Of a stretch of DNA of 64,000 bases, positions 7,944-16,210 are shown in pieces. A program made the translations under genes and the position numbers. Each line of letters starts with the position of its first letter. The stretch's first letter is position 1. A model generated the notes under the pieces. It saw only the letters and a list, made by a program, of their open reading frames with translations. It was not told the DNA's origin and did not search any database. The stretch lies in assembly GCA_035457725.1 (NCBI GenBank), contig DATIBC010000105.1, positions 62,001 through 126,000 on the forward strand, given 5' to 3'. The DNA is from DATFES01 sp035457725 (GTDB taxonomy: Bacteria; Pseudomonadota; Alphaproteobacteria; CACIAM-22H2).

Positions 7944-8759
7944 TTACTCCGCCGCCGCCGGCGCGTGGCCGATCGCGAAGTCGTTGGCGCCGGTCCGATC
8001 CTCGCCGCGCAGCAGCCAGAGCGGGCGGCGGGTGAAGTCGACCTTGTATCCGCTGGCGTCGCTGGGCGCCATCAGCGCGCGATCGAAGAGCGAGGTCGCG
8101 GGCATGTAGCGGATCGCCACGCCGGCGCGCCGCAGCGGCGAACGGTTCGGATTCGATCCGTGGATCATGTAAACGTCGTGGAGCGACATCCCGCCGGGCT
8201 CGAGCTCGACGTCGACCGCCGCGTTCTCGTCGAATGCATCGGGCGCCACGCGCTGGGTCAGTACGATGTCGCTGCGCTCTTCGCGCAGGTGATCGAACAG
8301 TGTTCGCGCGCGATGCGAACCCGGGATGACGCGCAGGCAGCCGTTCTCCCGCCGCGACGGGTCGAGCGCTAGCCACACGGTGCACGTCGCCAGCGGCCGG
8401 ATCGGCCAATAGTGGCCGTCCTGGTGCCACGGCACCTCCATACCGTCGCCGCCGGGCTTGCAGAATATCTGGCAGCCCCAAAGAATCACGTCGGGGCCGA
8501 TGGCGTCGCACACCAGATCGACGATATCCGCATCCATGGCGAGATCGAGGAAGGCTCGGCTGCCGCGTACCCCTTCGCTGTTCTCGCCCTCGATATGCGC
8601 GCTCACCAGACGTTCGGGCCGCACGTTGGGGTTGGCGCGGATGAGCGCGTCTAGCGTGGCGCGCAGGCGCGTCACTTTTTCCGCCGATAGCCGGAACTCC
8701 GGGACGACATAACCGTCATCCCGGTAGTGGCGAATTTCGTCCTGGCTCAGTCCGGGCAT
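7944..8759 (-). CDS. phytanoyl-CoA dioxygenase (PhyH) family protein
   Basis: The product is 271 residues, typical of PhyH-type Fe(II)/2-oxoglutarate dioxygenases. The iron-binding HxD motif is in VPWHQDGHYWPI and the distal His is in YMIHGSNPN, followed by an Arg in RAGVAIRYMP suited to binding 2-oxoglutarate. CRVIPGSHRAR is the usual strand between them. The family hydroxylates small organic molecules, from phytanoyl-CoA to ectoine and natural products. The gene is divergent from a sugar ABC transporter operon (174 bases between starts), so it may act on a compound imported by that system. The substrate is not predictable. Confidence 0.88.
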   Translation of the reverse strand: MPGLSQDEIRHYRDDGYVVPEFRLSAEKVTRLRATLDALIRANPNVRPERLVSAHIEGENSEGVRGSRAFLDLAMDADIVDLVCDAIGPDVILWGCQIFCKPGGDGMEVPWHQDGHYWPIRPLATCTVWLALDPSRRENGCLRVIPGSHRARTLFDHLREERSDIVLTQRVAPDAFDENAAVDVELEPGGMSLHDVYMIHGSNPNRSPLRRAGVAIRYMPATSLFDRALMAPSDASGYKVDFTRRPLWLLRGEDRTGANDFAIGHAPAAAE

Positions 8760-8933
8760 TGCTCGCGCTCCCCGGCATTACGGGGCTGGGATTTTGCGTC
8801 ATCGATGGCCGCCCGGCAATGAATAAGCCGCCCCGAGTTGCGGAACGCAAGGCGCGCTGATACCGTGCTCGACGAAACGACGCGTTCGCTCGGTGCGCGC
8901 GCGATCGCGATAACGTGGCATGGGAGGAAGGAA

Positions 8934-10313
8934 ATGTTCCGTCGATTTGTACTCGGGGCGGCGGTATGCGCGCTCGCGCTGGCCGCCGGGCCGGTCCAGG
9001 CTCAGGAGACACTGCAGGTCTGGTTTACCAAGGCGTTCTATCCCGCCGAAGACAAGGCGCTGCAGGACGTCATCAAGAGTTTCGAGCAACGCACCGGCGT
9101 CAAGATCGACTTGTCGCTGTTTTCGCCCGAGGACGTCGTCACCAAGTCGGTCGCCGCGGTCGAAGCGGGCACGCCGCCGGATGTCGGCTTCGGACTTACC
9201 TACGATTTCCGCGTCACCGGCAAGTGGGCCTACGAAGGCAAGCTCGAGGACATCTCGGATGTCATCGAACCGCTGAAGGCCCAGTACTCCGACGGTCCGC
9301 TGTCGACGACGCTGCTGTTCAACAGCAAGGCCAACAAGCGGGCGTACTACGCCGCGCCGGTCGAAATGCAGCTGATGCACATCAACTATTGGATTGACAT
9401 GCTGCAGGACGCCGGCTTCAAGGAGAGCGACATCCCGCAGGGTTGGAACGATTTCTGGAATTTCTGGTGCGACAAGGTGCAAGGCTCATTGCGCGCCAAG
9501 GGCAAGCGCGTGTTCGGCATCGGCCATCCGGCCAGCGTCCAGGCGTCCGACACCTTCTATAGCTTCCACATGTTCATGAACGCCTACAACGTCCAGGTAG
9601 TCGACAACGACGGCAAGCTGACGCTCGACCAACCGGCCAACAAGGCGGGGTTTGCCAACGCCATCCGCGACTATGCCAACATCGTCTCGCGCGGCTGCTC
9701 GCCGGCCTCGGCCGTCAACTGGGGGGACGCCGACAACAACCTCAACTTCGCCAACAAGACGACCGTCTTGACGCACAATGCGACGATCTCGATCGCCGCC
9801 GCCCAGTTCGACGCCATGAACAAAGCCGACGCCACCGACGAACAGAAGGCGCAGTCGCGCAAGAACTACTACGAGCTGATCCGCACGCGCGGCTTCCCCG
9901 ACAAGCCCGGCGGCGGCAAGCTTCCGCAGCTCGCTGCGGTCAAGACGGCGGTGATATTCGCCGACGCCAAGAACAAGAAGCGGGCGAAGGAATTTCTCGC
10001 CTTCTTCCTTGCCGAGCAGAATCTCCAGACCTACGTCGAAGGCTCGCTCGGGCGGTGGATTCCGGTCACCAAGAAGGCGGTCAACGCGCCGTTCTGGACC
10101 GACGGCAAGGACCCGCACCGCGCGGCGGTGAACAAGCAGGTGCAGGAGGGAATCGTGTTCTTCCCCTTCACCAAGAACTGGCGATTCACCATCGTCAACG
10201 CCGAGAACGTGTGGGGCCGCGCCGTGACTCGCGTCGCCAAGGACGGCATCGCGCCGGACAAGGCGGCCGACGAAGCGGTCGAGCGCATCAAGCAGATCCT
10301 AGCCTCGAATTGA
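8934..10313 (+). CDS. sugar ABC transporter substrate-binding protein (MalE/UgpB-like)
   Basis: The product is 459 residues from ATG at 8934, preceded by GGGAGGAAGGAA. A Sec signal peptide (MFRRFVLGAAVCALALAAGP) ends near VQAQ. The mature protein has the family-1 extracellular solute-binding layout: LQVWFTKAFYPAEDKALQD, FEQRTGVKIDLSLF, and a C-terminal KNKKRAKEFLAFFLAEQN block. It would capture a sugar or polyol in the periplasm and deliver it to the two permeases encoded directly downstream. At 459 residues it is longer than classical MalE. No ATPase gene belongs to the cluster. Confidence 0.9.
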   Translation: MFRRFVLGAAVCALALAAGPVQAQETLQVWFTKAFYPAEDKALQDVIKSFEQRTGVKIDLSLFSPEDVVTKSVAAVEAGTPPDVGFGLTYDFRVTGKWAYEGKLEDISDVIEPLKAQYSDGPLSTTLLFNSKANKRAYYAAPVEMQLMHINYWIDMLQDAGFKESDIPQGWNDFWNFWCDKVQGSLRAKGKRVFGIGHPASVQASDTFYSFHMFMNAYNVQVVDNDGKLTLDQPANKAGFANAIRDYANIVSRGCSPASAVNWGDADNNLNFANKTTVLTHNATISIAAAQFDAMNKADATDEQKAQSRKNYYELIRTRGFPDKPGGGKLPQLAAVKTAVIFADAKNKKRAKEFLAFFLAEQNLQTYVEGSLGRWIPVTKKAVNAPFWTDGKDPHRAAVNKQVQEGIVFFPFTKNWRFTIVNAENVWGRAVTRVAKDGIAPDKAADEAVERIKQILASN

Positions 10314-10360
10314 GCCGGCGATGAGGTTGGCGGGTTAAGGCAGGGAAGGAGCGCGTTCGC

Positions 10361-11263
10361 ATGTCGTCTGCGCGGCGCGAAGCGTTCCTTCCTTCCCGCG
10401 CGATCGCCTTGCCGGAGGAGACGGCGCGGCCGCCGATGTCGAGCGAGCGCTTCTGGGCGATCGCGTTCGTGCTCCCTTACATGGTCGTCTTCGCGCTCTT
10501 CGTCGTCTATCCGGTGTATTACGGGCTACGCGTCGGGCTCAACCCCGTCGGCTACAACAAACTCGTCCAGGATCCGGTGTTTTATTCGACGATATGGAAC
10601 ACCATCCTGTTCCTGACCATCGCCGTTAACCTCAAGATGCTGGCGGCCCTTTTCCTGTCGGGATTCTTCATCCGGCAGGAGTGGTGGATCCGCGCCTTGT
10701 CGGTGATCTTCCTCATCGCCTGGGCGATGCCGTCGATCCCGACCATCCTGTCATTCCGCTGGATGTTCAATCCCGAATGGGGGATGGTGAACGCGATCAT
10801 CTTCGAACTCTTTCGAATCGAAGGACCCGGATGGCTCACCGAGCGGCATTACGGCCTCGGTCTTGCAATGATGGTGCACATCTGGAAGTCGCTGCCGTTT
10901 TGGACGCTGATCTTGATGGCGGCGCGGCTGGCCATCCCGCGCGACCTCTACGAGGCGGCGGCGGTCGACGGCGCGACGCTTGGCCAGGCGTTCCGTTACG
11001 TCACGTGGCCCAGCTTGCGCGGGCTTTTTCTTACCTCGATGCTGCTGTCGACGATCTGGAGTCTTGGCGACTTCAATAGCATTTATCTGTTGACCGGCGG
11101 CGGTCCGGCCGATCTCACGCAGGTCTTGGCGACGCTCGGCATTCGCTACTTGCGTCAGGACCAGCTCGATGTCGCGCTGTCGGCGATCATCGTCGCCATG
11201 CCGGGCATCCTGCCGATCGTGTGGTATCTCATGCGACGGCTGTCGCAGGCGAAGGCGGCATGA
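10361..11263 (+). CDS. sugar ABC transporter permease (MalF/UgpA type)
   Basis: The product is 300 residues with about six membrane segments, beginning at RFWAIAFVLPYMVVFALFVV. The EAA loop that contacts the ATPase is seen at DLYEAAAVDGATLGQAFRYVTWP. A start at 10361 has GGGAAGGAG upstream; an internal ATG at 10438 is possible. The next permease starts inside its stop codon (ATGA at 11260-11263), so the pair is translationally coupled. Together they should form the inner-membrane channel for the upstream binding protein. Confidence 0.92.
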   Translation: MSSARREAFLPSRAIALPEETARPPMSSERFWAIAFVLPYMVVFALFVVYPVYYGLRVGLNPVGYNKLVQDPVFYSTIWNTILFLTIAVNLKMLAALFLSGFFIRQEWWIRALSVIFLIAWAMPSIPTILSFRWMFNPEWGMVNAIIFELFRIEGPGWLTERHYGLGLAMMVHIWKSLPFWTLILMAARLAIPRDLYEAAAVDGATLGQAFRYVTWPSLRGLFLTSMLLSTIWSLGDFNSIYLLTGGGPADLTQVLATLGIRYLRQDQLDVALSAIIVAMPGILPIVWYLMRRLSQAKAA

Positions 11264-12096
11264 ACCCCGTGCTCGCCAGCCTGACACGCTACGCCGTCGG
11301 TCTCGGCGTGTTCGTGTGGACCGCGCTGCCGATTTACCATCTGCTGATCATCGCGCTGTCGCCGCCACAGGACGCGGTGGCGAGCGGCCTGGTTCCGAAG
11401 AATGTCACGCTCGAGAACTTCACCACGGTGCTGAGCGCGAGCCACAATCTGGTCTCGTATTTCTGGCGTCAGCTCGCCAACAGCGCGTTCATCGCCATAA
11501 TGACCTCGGCCCTGACGCTGTTCGTCGCGGTCTTGGCGACCTTCGCCATCACGCGGCTGAAGATTCCCGGCGGACGGACGATCACCAACATCGCGCTGCT
11601 CACCTATCTCATTCCGGCGGCGTTCCTCGCCATACCGATGTACAAGACGATGGGGCAGTACGGCCTCACCGATTCGCCATGGTCGATGATCTTGTCGATG
11701 GTCACGCTGGCCAGCCCCTACGCCATATGGGTTATGAACCAAGCCTCGGCCAAGCTTCCCGACGAGCTCGACGAGGCGGCGAAGATCGACGGCGCCACGC
11801 CGTTGCAAATCCTTCGTCACGTCTATATCCCGCTGATGGCGCCGACCTTGGTCGCCATCGGCACCTACGCATTGCTGCTTGCATGGAACGAGTATCTGTA
11901 CGCGTTCTTGATGCTGTCGACCGAACGCCAGCTCACGCTCGCCGTTGCGCTCGGCGTTTTCCTCGCCTTTGACGACGCGCCGTGGTCGCTATTGATGGCG
12001 ACCGGCCTGATCTACGCGCTGCCACCGACGGCGGTCTACTACGCCTTCCGTCGCTTCCTCGTCGCCGGCCTGACCGAGGGCTCGGTCAAGAGCTAG
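11260..12096 (+). CDS. sugar ABC transporter permease (MalG/UgpE type)
   Basis: The product is 278 residues from ATG at 11260, overlapping the previous stop by four bases. It has six predicted membrane segments and the EAA motif ELDEAAKIDGATPLQILRHVYIPL. It is the MalG-like half of the carbohydrate importer. A MalK-type ATPase would be expected next, but the following bases hold only repeats and then a convergent minus-strand operon. The ATPase must be encoded elsewhere or shared with another importer. Confidence 0.92.
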   Translation: MNPVLASLTRYAVGLGVFVWTALPIYHLLIIALSPPQDAVASGLVPKNVTLENFTTVLSASHNLVSYFWRQLANSAFIAIMTSALTLFVAVLATFAITRLKIPGGRTITNIALLTYLIPAAFLAIPMYKTMGQYGLTDSPWSMILSMVTLASPYAIWVMNQASAKLPDELDEAAKIDGATPLQILRHVYIPLMAPTLVAIGTYALLLAWNEYLYAFLMLSTERQLTLAVALGVFLAFDDAPWSLLMATGLIYALPPTAVYYAFRRFLVAGLTEGSVKS

Positions 12097-12130
12097 AGTA
12101 TGATCCTATAAGATTGAAACGCCGGTATTA

Positions 12131-12246
12131 CCCCTCGCCCTTCGACAGGCTCAGGGCGAGGAGCGATAAATTTGCCCTCGCGGTGAGCGTCCTCACCCCG
12201 AGCCGCGTGCCCATCGTCGATGCTTCGACAGGCTCGGCACGAAAAT
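12131..12246. repeat. REP-like palindromic repeats downstream of the sugar importer
   Basis: CCTCGCCCT (12133-12141) and AGGGCGAGG (12153-12161) form a perfect 9-bp stem around the loop TCGACAGGCTC. A related partial copy carrying CTTCGACAGGCTCGGCAC lies at 12223-12240. The TTCGACAGGCTCAGGGCGAGG type of unit is common as an extragenic palindrome in GC-rich proteobacteria. It lies between the convergent importer and liv-type operons, where it could also stop transcription. No gene is seen in 12097-12373. Confidence 0.6.
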
Positions 12247-12373
12247 AGGCACGCGAGTCGCTGGCCGAAGGAGAGGCCGGCCGCTCAGGATAAGGAGGCT
12301 CACGACATAAGGTTGGGCGCGCGAGGCGAAGAACGTACCGTAAGGGCGCGCGACATGATTACGCTAAAGCGGA

Positions 12374-12694
12374 TCACGCTCCTGGGGTGCCTTCGTCGAG
12401 CGCGTCGGCCAAGCGCCGGCATGCGGCGGCGAACTCGCGGCGGTGTTCGGGATCGACCGTGCCCGGCGTTCGCGCCGATTGGGCGAGATCGTCGAGAACA
12501 TCGACGAACAGCATATGGTGTATGTGCAGCTCGACATCGCGGCGCTCGGCGCCGGTTTGACGCAGTTTGAGCACCACATCGTTCGGGCGGCACATCGCCT
12601 CGAACTTGGCGTTGCGGCCGAATGCGCCCATGTAGGTCTTGTCGGGAAAATCGACCGAAACTTCCGCCCGATCCGGCACCGGCCGCATTGTCAT
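12374..12694 (-). CDS. small protein of unknown function at the end of the dioxygenase/ABC operon
   Basis: The product is 106 residues from ATG at 12694. I do not recognise the family. It is soluble, with an N-terminal beta-like half (AEVSVDFPDKTYMGAFGRN, then KFEAMCRPNDVVLKL), a HIHHMLFVDVLDDLAQ segment and a helical, charged C-terminus. It is the last gene of the minus-strand run that begins with MarR, 86 bases after the livF-type gene. An in-frame extension upstream to 12967 would overlap the livF-type gene and has shadow-like composition, so I reject it. Position suggests an accessory role in uptake or oxidation of the aromatic substrate. Confidence 0.55.
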   Translation of the reverse strand: MTMRPVPDRAEVSVDFPDKTYMGAFGRNAKFEAMCRPNDVVLKLRQTGAERRDVELHIHHMLFVDVLDDLAQSARTPGTVDPEHRREFAAACRRLADALDEGTPGA

Positions 12695-12780
12695 GACGCA
12701 ACGTCCTCGTTGGCTGGCGATACGGCGATAGTTCGCCGCGTCGAGGCCGCTGCCGCATTGACATGGATCAACCGCGAGAT

Positions 12781-13491
12781 TCACACGCCTAGGTACCTCT
12801 CCCATAAGCCGCGGTCGGCGGAGAGTTCGGCCGACGTCCCGCTCCACGCCACTCGCCCGCGCTCGAGGATGGTGTGGCGAGAAGCGAGGCGCGTCAGTCG
12901 CTCGACGTATTTGTCGATGGCGAGAATGGCGAGCCCGGTGCGCCGCAGGGTCTCCAATACGCGCCAAATCTCCTCGCGCAGCAGCGGCGCCAACCCCTCG
13001 CTCGCTTCATCGAGAATAAGCAGCGTCGGATTGGTCATCAGCGCCCTCCCGATCGCCAGCATCTGTTGCTCGCCGCCCGAGAGCTGTCCGCCGAGATTGT
13101 CGAGGCGCGCGGCAAGCGTCGGAAAAAGCGCCAGGACTCGTTCCTCGGTCCATTTCTCCGCCCCGAAGCGCGGATCGCGGGCGAAGGCCACCAGGTTCTC
13201 GCGCACCGTTAAATTGGCGAAGACTCGGCGCCCCTCCGGCACCAGCGCCAATCCGGCCCGGCCGATCCAGTCGGCCGGACGCCGGTCGATGCGCTCGCCG
13301 GCGAAACGAATCGTCCCGGCGGTGGCGGGCAGTAGCCCGACGACGCAGCGAACCGTCGTGGTCTTGCCCATGCCGTTGCGCCCGAGCAGCGTGCACGCCT
13401 CGCCCGGTGCCACTTCGAGATTGACGCCGAACAGGACCTGGCTCGCGCCGTACCCGGCTTCGAGGCGTTCGATTTCGAGCAGCGCGCTCAC
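12781..13491 (-). CDS. livF: branched-chain-type ABC transporter ATP-binding protein (LivF type)
   Basis: The product is 236 residues, from GTG at 13491 overlapping the livG-type stop. It has Walker A GRNGMGKTT, the Q-loop region, signature LSGGEQQMLAIGRALM, Walker B LLILDEASEGLAP and the C-terminal LERGRVAWSGTSAEL typical of LivF. It pairs with the LivG-type ATPase to energise the LivH/LivM channel. Gene context with a Rieske dioxygenase points to an aromatic carboxylate or related acid rather than leucine as cargo. The symbol gives the family member, not a proven substrate. Confidence 0.93.
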   Translation of the reverse strand: MSALLEIERLEAGYGASQVLFGVNLEVAPGEACTLLGRNGMGKTTTVRCVVGLLPATAGTIRFAGERIDRRPADWIGRAGLALVPEGRRVFANLTVRENLVAFARDPRFGAEKWTEERVLALFPTLAARLDNLGGQLSGGEQQMLAIGRALMTNPTLLILDEASEGLAPLLREEIWRVLETLRRTGLAILAIDKYVERLTRLASRHTILERGRVAWSGTSAELSADRGLWERYLGV

Positions 13492-14243
13492 GCCGCCGTC
13501 TCCTCGCCGAGATAGGCGCGCCGCACTTCGGGATTGCGGCGAATTTCCTCGGGCGCGCCGCTCGCCACCACGCGGCCATAGACCAACGTCGTGATGCGGT
13601 CGGCGAGCTGGAAGACGGCGTCCATGTCGTGTTCGACGAGTAGGATCGTGGTGGTTCGCTTGAGCATCGCGATTAAACCCAGCATGCGCGCGGATTCCTC
13701 GCGCCCCATTCCGGCCATCGGTTCGTCGAGCAGCAGCAGCCGCGCCCCTGACGCGAGCGCCAGCCCAAGCTCCAGTTGGCGCTGCTCGCCGTGCGCCAGC
13801 GTTCGGGCCGGTGCGTCGGCGCGCTCGGCCAACCCTATCTGGGCGAGCGTGGCGCGCGCGTCCTCGAAGACGGCGCTTTGGCGCACGACTGGCCGCCAGC
13901 AACCATGGCCGCCGCCTCGCCTGGCTTGCACTGCCAGCGCCAGATTGTCGAGTGCCGTGAAATCGGCGAAGAGATTGGTGATCTGGTACGAACGCGCAAG
14001 GCCGAGGCGTGCCCGGCGGTGCATGGGCCATTGCGTGACGTCGTGGCCGGAAAAGCGGATTACGCCTGCGTTCGCCGTCTCGGCGCCGGCGAGAATCTGG
14101 ATGAGCGTTGTCTTGCCGGCGCCGTTGGGGCCGATCAGCGCGTGTAGCTCGCCGGCTTCCAGCGCGAGGCCGACGTCGTCGAGCGCGACGAGGCCGCCGA
14201 AGCGTTTCTGCACCCCGAGCACCTGCAGCAGCGGCGCGCTCAT
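13488..14243 (-). CDS. livG: branched-chain-type ABC transporter ATP-binding protein (LivG type)
   Basis: The product is 251 residues from ATG at 14243. Walker A is GPNGAGKTT, the signature is the variant LAHGEQRQLELGLAL (His in place of the usual second Ser or Gly), Walker B is LLLLDEPMAGMG, and the H-loop is LLVEHDMDAVF. The AxSYQ motif typical of LivG is seen in LARSYQITNLF. It overlaps both neighbours by four bases (GTGA and ATGA), which indicates tight translational coupling and stoichiometric assembly with the LivF-type partner. Confidence 0.93.
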   Translation of the reverse strand: MSAPLLQVLGVQKRFGGLVALDDVGLALEAGELHALIGPNGAGKTTLIQILAGAETANAGVIRFSGHDVTQWPMHRRARLGLARSYQITNLFADFTALDNLALAVQARRGGGHGCWRPVVRQSAVFEDARATLAQIGLAERADAPARTLAHGEQRQLELGLALASGARLLLLDEPMAGMGREESARMLGLIAMLKRTTTILLVEHDMDAVFQLADRITTLVYGRVVASGAPEEIRRNPEVRRAYLGEETAA

Positions 14244-15190
14244 GGCCTGGCTCGCCGCAGCAGGCCGGCCAGGCCGGAAGGCGCGAACAAGACGACCGCG
14301 AGCAGCACGATGCCAACGCCGAACGGCCAGTGGATCGTCCACTCGGCGAAAATTTCCTCGCTCAACAGGATGACCGCGGCACCGAACGCGCCGCCGAGTA
14401 GATGTCCGGCGCCGCCGAGGATCACCATCACCATCAGCAGGCCCGATTGCGTCCAGTGGAACAGGGTCGGGCTTACCAGCCCGTTGAGCGTGGCGAGAAG
14501 TCCGCCGCCAAGTCCGCCGGCGGCGCCGGCGAGCACGAAGGCGAGCAGCTTGAGCCGGTAGACCGGAAACCCGATCGCCTCCATTCGGGTCTCGTTGTCG
14601 CGGATTCCCTGCAACGCACGCCCGAGCCGCGCGTTGAGGAGACGGCGCAGCAACAGCAGCCCGCCGGCGGACAGCAGCAAGACGGAATAGTAGAGCGTCG
14701 CGTCGTCGTTGAGCCTCAGCCCGAAACCGAGCGTCACGCGGTGCGGCAGCGTCAATCCGTCGTCGCTGCCCAGCGCCTTGAGCGACAGCACGAGGTAGTA
14801 CGCCATCTGCGCGAAGGCGAGGGTGATCATGATGAAATAGACACCGCGCGTGCGCAGGCTTATCGCGCCGATGATCAGCGCCAGCGCGCTGCCGGCCGCC
14901 GCTGCCGCCGCCCAGACGATCCACGCCGACTCGACGCCGGCGCGCGCCAGTACCGCCACCGCGTAGGCGCCGGTGCCGACGAATGCGGCGTGCCCGAAGC
15001 TCACCATCCCGGCGAAGCCGATGAGCAGGTTTAGGCTGGTGGCGATCAGGGCGAAGATGAGGATGCGCGTGGCAAGCACGATGTAGAACGGCTGGTCGAG
15101 CGCCTGAACGATCGTCGGCAACAGCGCCAGCGCGGCGAACCCGGCGAGCGCCAGCCGCGGCCGAAGGGCGATATGGAGCGAACCGGTCAC
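14240..15190 (-). CDS. livM: branched-chain-type ABC transporter permease (LivM type)
   Basis: The product is 316 residues from GTG at 15190. It has eight to ten hydrophobic segments and the LivM signature SLNLLIGFAGMVSFGHAAFVGTGAY near residue 45. The cytoplasmic coupling segment GRALQGIRDNETRMEAIGFPVYRLK is well conserved. Its stop overlaps the livG-type ATG. Together with the LivH-type protein it forms the inner-membrane pathway. An earlier start is possible, because the frame stays open across the end of the livH-type gene. Confidence 0.92.
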   Translation of the reverse strand: MTGSLHIALRPRLALAGFAALALLPTIVQALDQPFYIVLATRILIFALIATSLNLLIGFAGMVSFGHAAFVGTGAYAVAVLARAGVESAWIVWAAAAAAGSALALIIGAISLRTRGVYFIMITLAFAQMAYYLVLSLKALGSDDGLTLPHRVTLGFGLRLNDDATLYYSVLLLSAGGLLLLRRLLNARLGRALQGIRDNETRMEAIGFPVYRLKLLAFVLAGAAGGLGGGLLATLNGLVSPTLFHWTQSGLLMVMVILGGAGHLLGGAFGAAVILLSEEIFAEWTIHWPFGVGIVLLAVVLFAPSGLAGLLRRARP

Positions 15191-15204
15191 GCGATCGCGC
15201 CGGC

Positions 15205-16122
15205 TCACGCGCGCGTTGGGAAAAGGCCGCTCGGCCGCCAGTACAGCACTGCCGCCATCAAGACATAGATCAGCACGGCGGCGACCGCCGGCCCGGTCTC
15301 GGCGGCGACCGCCTCCGGAAAAACGCTGCGAAAGAGCTGCGGCAGAAAAGCGCGGCCGGCGGTGTCGACGAATCCGACCAACAGCGCGCCGATGAGCGCG
15401 CCGCGGATCGACCCTATCCCGCCGATGACGATGACGACGAAGGCGAGGATCAATATGTTCTCCCCCATGCCGACCTGGACGGCGAGCAACGGGCCGAGCA
15501 GCGCACCGGCGACGGCGCACAAAGCGGCGCCGGCGGCGAACACGCACGTGAACAGCCAAGTCGTGTTCACGCCCATCACGTTCGCCATCTCGCGATCGGC
15601 GGCGCCGGCGCGCACCCACATGCCGATCTTGGTCCGCGCCACGAGGAGATAGAGCAGCACCGCGATCGCCAGGCCGGCGGCGATGACGACCAGCCGATAA
15701 GCGGGGTAGGTGAAGCCGCCGATGTCGATCGGCCCCGAAAGGCTCGGTGGCATGTTGAGCAGGATGGGCTGCGACCCCCAGACCATCCGCACCGCCTCGT
15801 TGGCGATCAAGATCAGCGCGAACGTCGCCAGGACCTGGGCAAGGTGCGAGCGTCGGTAAAGCCGGCGCAAGATCGCCATCTCGAGCAGGACGGCGATGGC
15901 GGCGGTGCCGGCGATGGCGACGGCGACGCCGACGAGGAACGATCCGCTCGCCGCGATGGCCGAGGCGGCGAGGTAGGCGCCGATCATGTACAGCGAGCCG
16001 TGCGCCAGGTTGATCATGTCCATGATGCCGAACACCAGCGTCAACCCGGCGGCGAGCAAGAACAGCATCAGCCCAAGCTGAAGGCCGTTGAGAAGCTGCT
16101 CGACGATCAGCGTGAGCGGCAC
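15205..16122 (-). CDS. livH: branched-chain-type ABC transporter permease (LivH type)
   Basis: The product is 305 residues from GTG at 16122. The N-terminal block VEQLLNGLQLGLMLFLLAAG and the following FGIMDMINLAHGSLYMIGAY are the hallmark of LivH permeases. About eight membrane segments are present, and the C-terminus ends WRPSGLFPTRA. The gene lies 88 bases after the periplasmic binding-protein gene and 14 bases before the livM-type gene. It completes the importer encoded by this operon. Confidence 0.92.
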   Translation of the reverse strand: MPLTLIVEQLLNGLQLGLMLFLLAAGLTLVFGIMDMINLAHGSLYMIGAYLAASAIAASGSFLVGVAVAIAGTAAIAVLLEMAILRRLYRRSHLAQVLATFALILIANEAVRMVWGSQPILLNMPPSLSGPIDIGGFTYPAYRLVVIAAGLAIAVLLYLLVARTKIGMWVRAGAADREMANVMGVNTTWLFTCVFAAGAALCAVAGALLGPLLAVQVGMGENILILAFVVIVIGGIGSIRGALIGALLVGFVDTAGRAFLPQLFRSVFPEAVAAETGPAVAAVLIYVLMAAVLYWRPSGLFPTRA

Positions 16123-16210
16123 GTCGTCCTCGATGGACAGCCGCGCCGATCCGGAGGTCTCGCGCCAGGCGGAGACCAGACCGGGTCGGCGCGGGCCGCG
16201 TTCGCGGGCG

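Noticed and set aside
12695..12967. Upstream extension of the small protein at 12374
   Set aside because: It would overlap the 3' end of the livF-type gene and has shadow-like Arg-rich composition.
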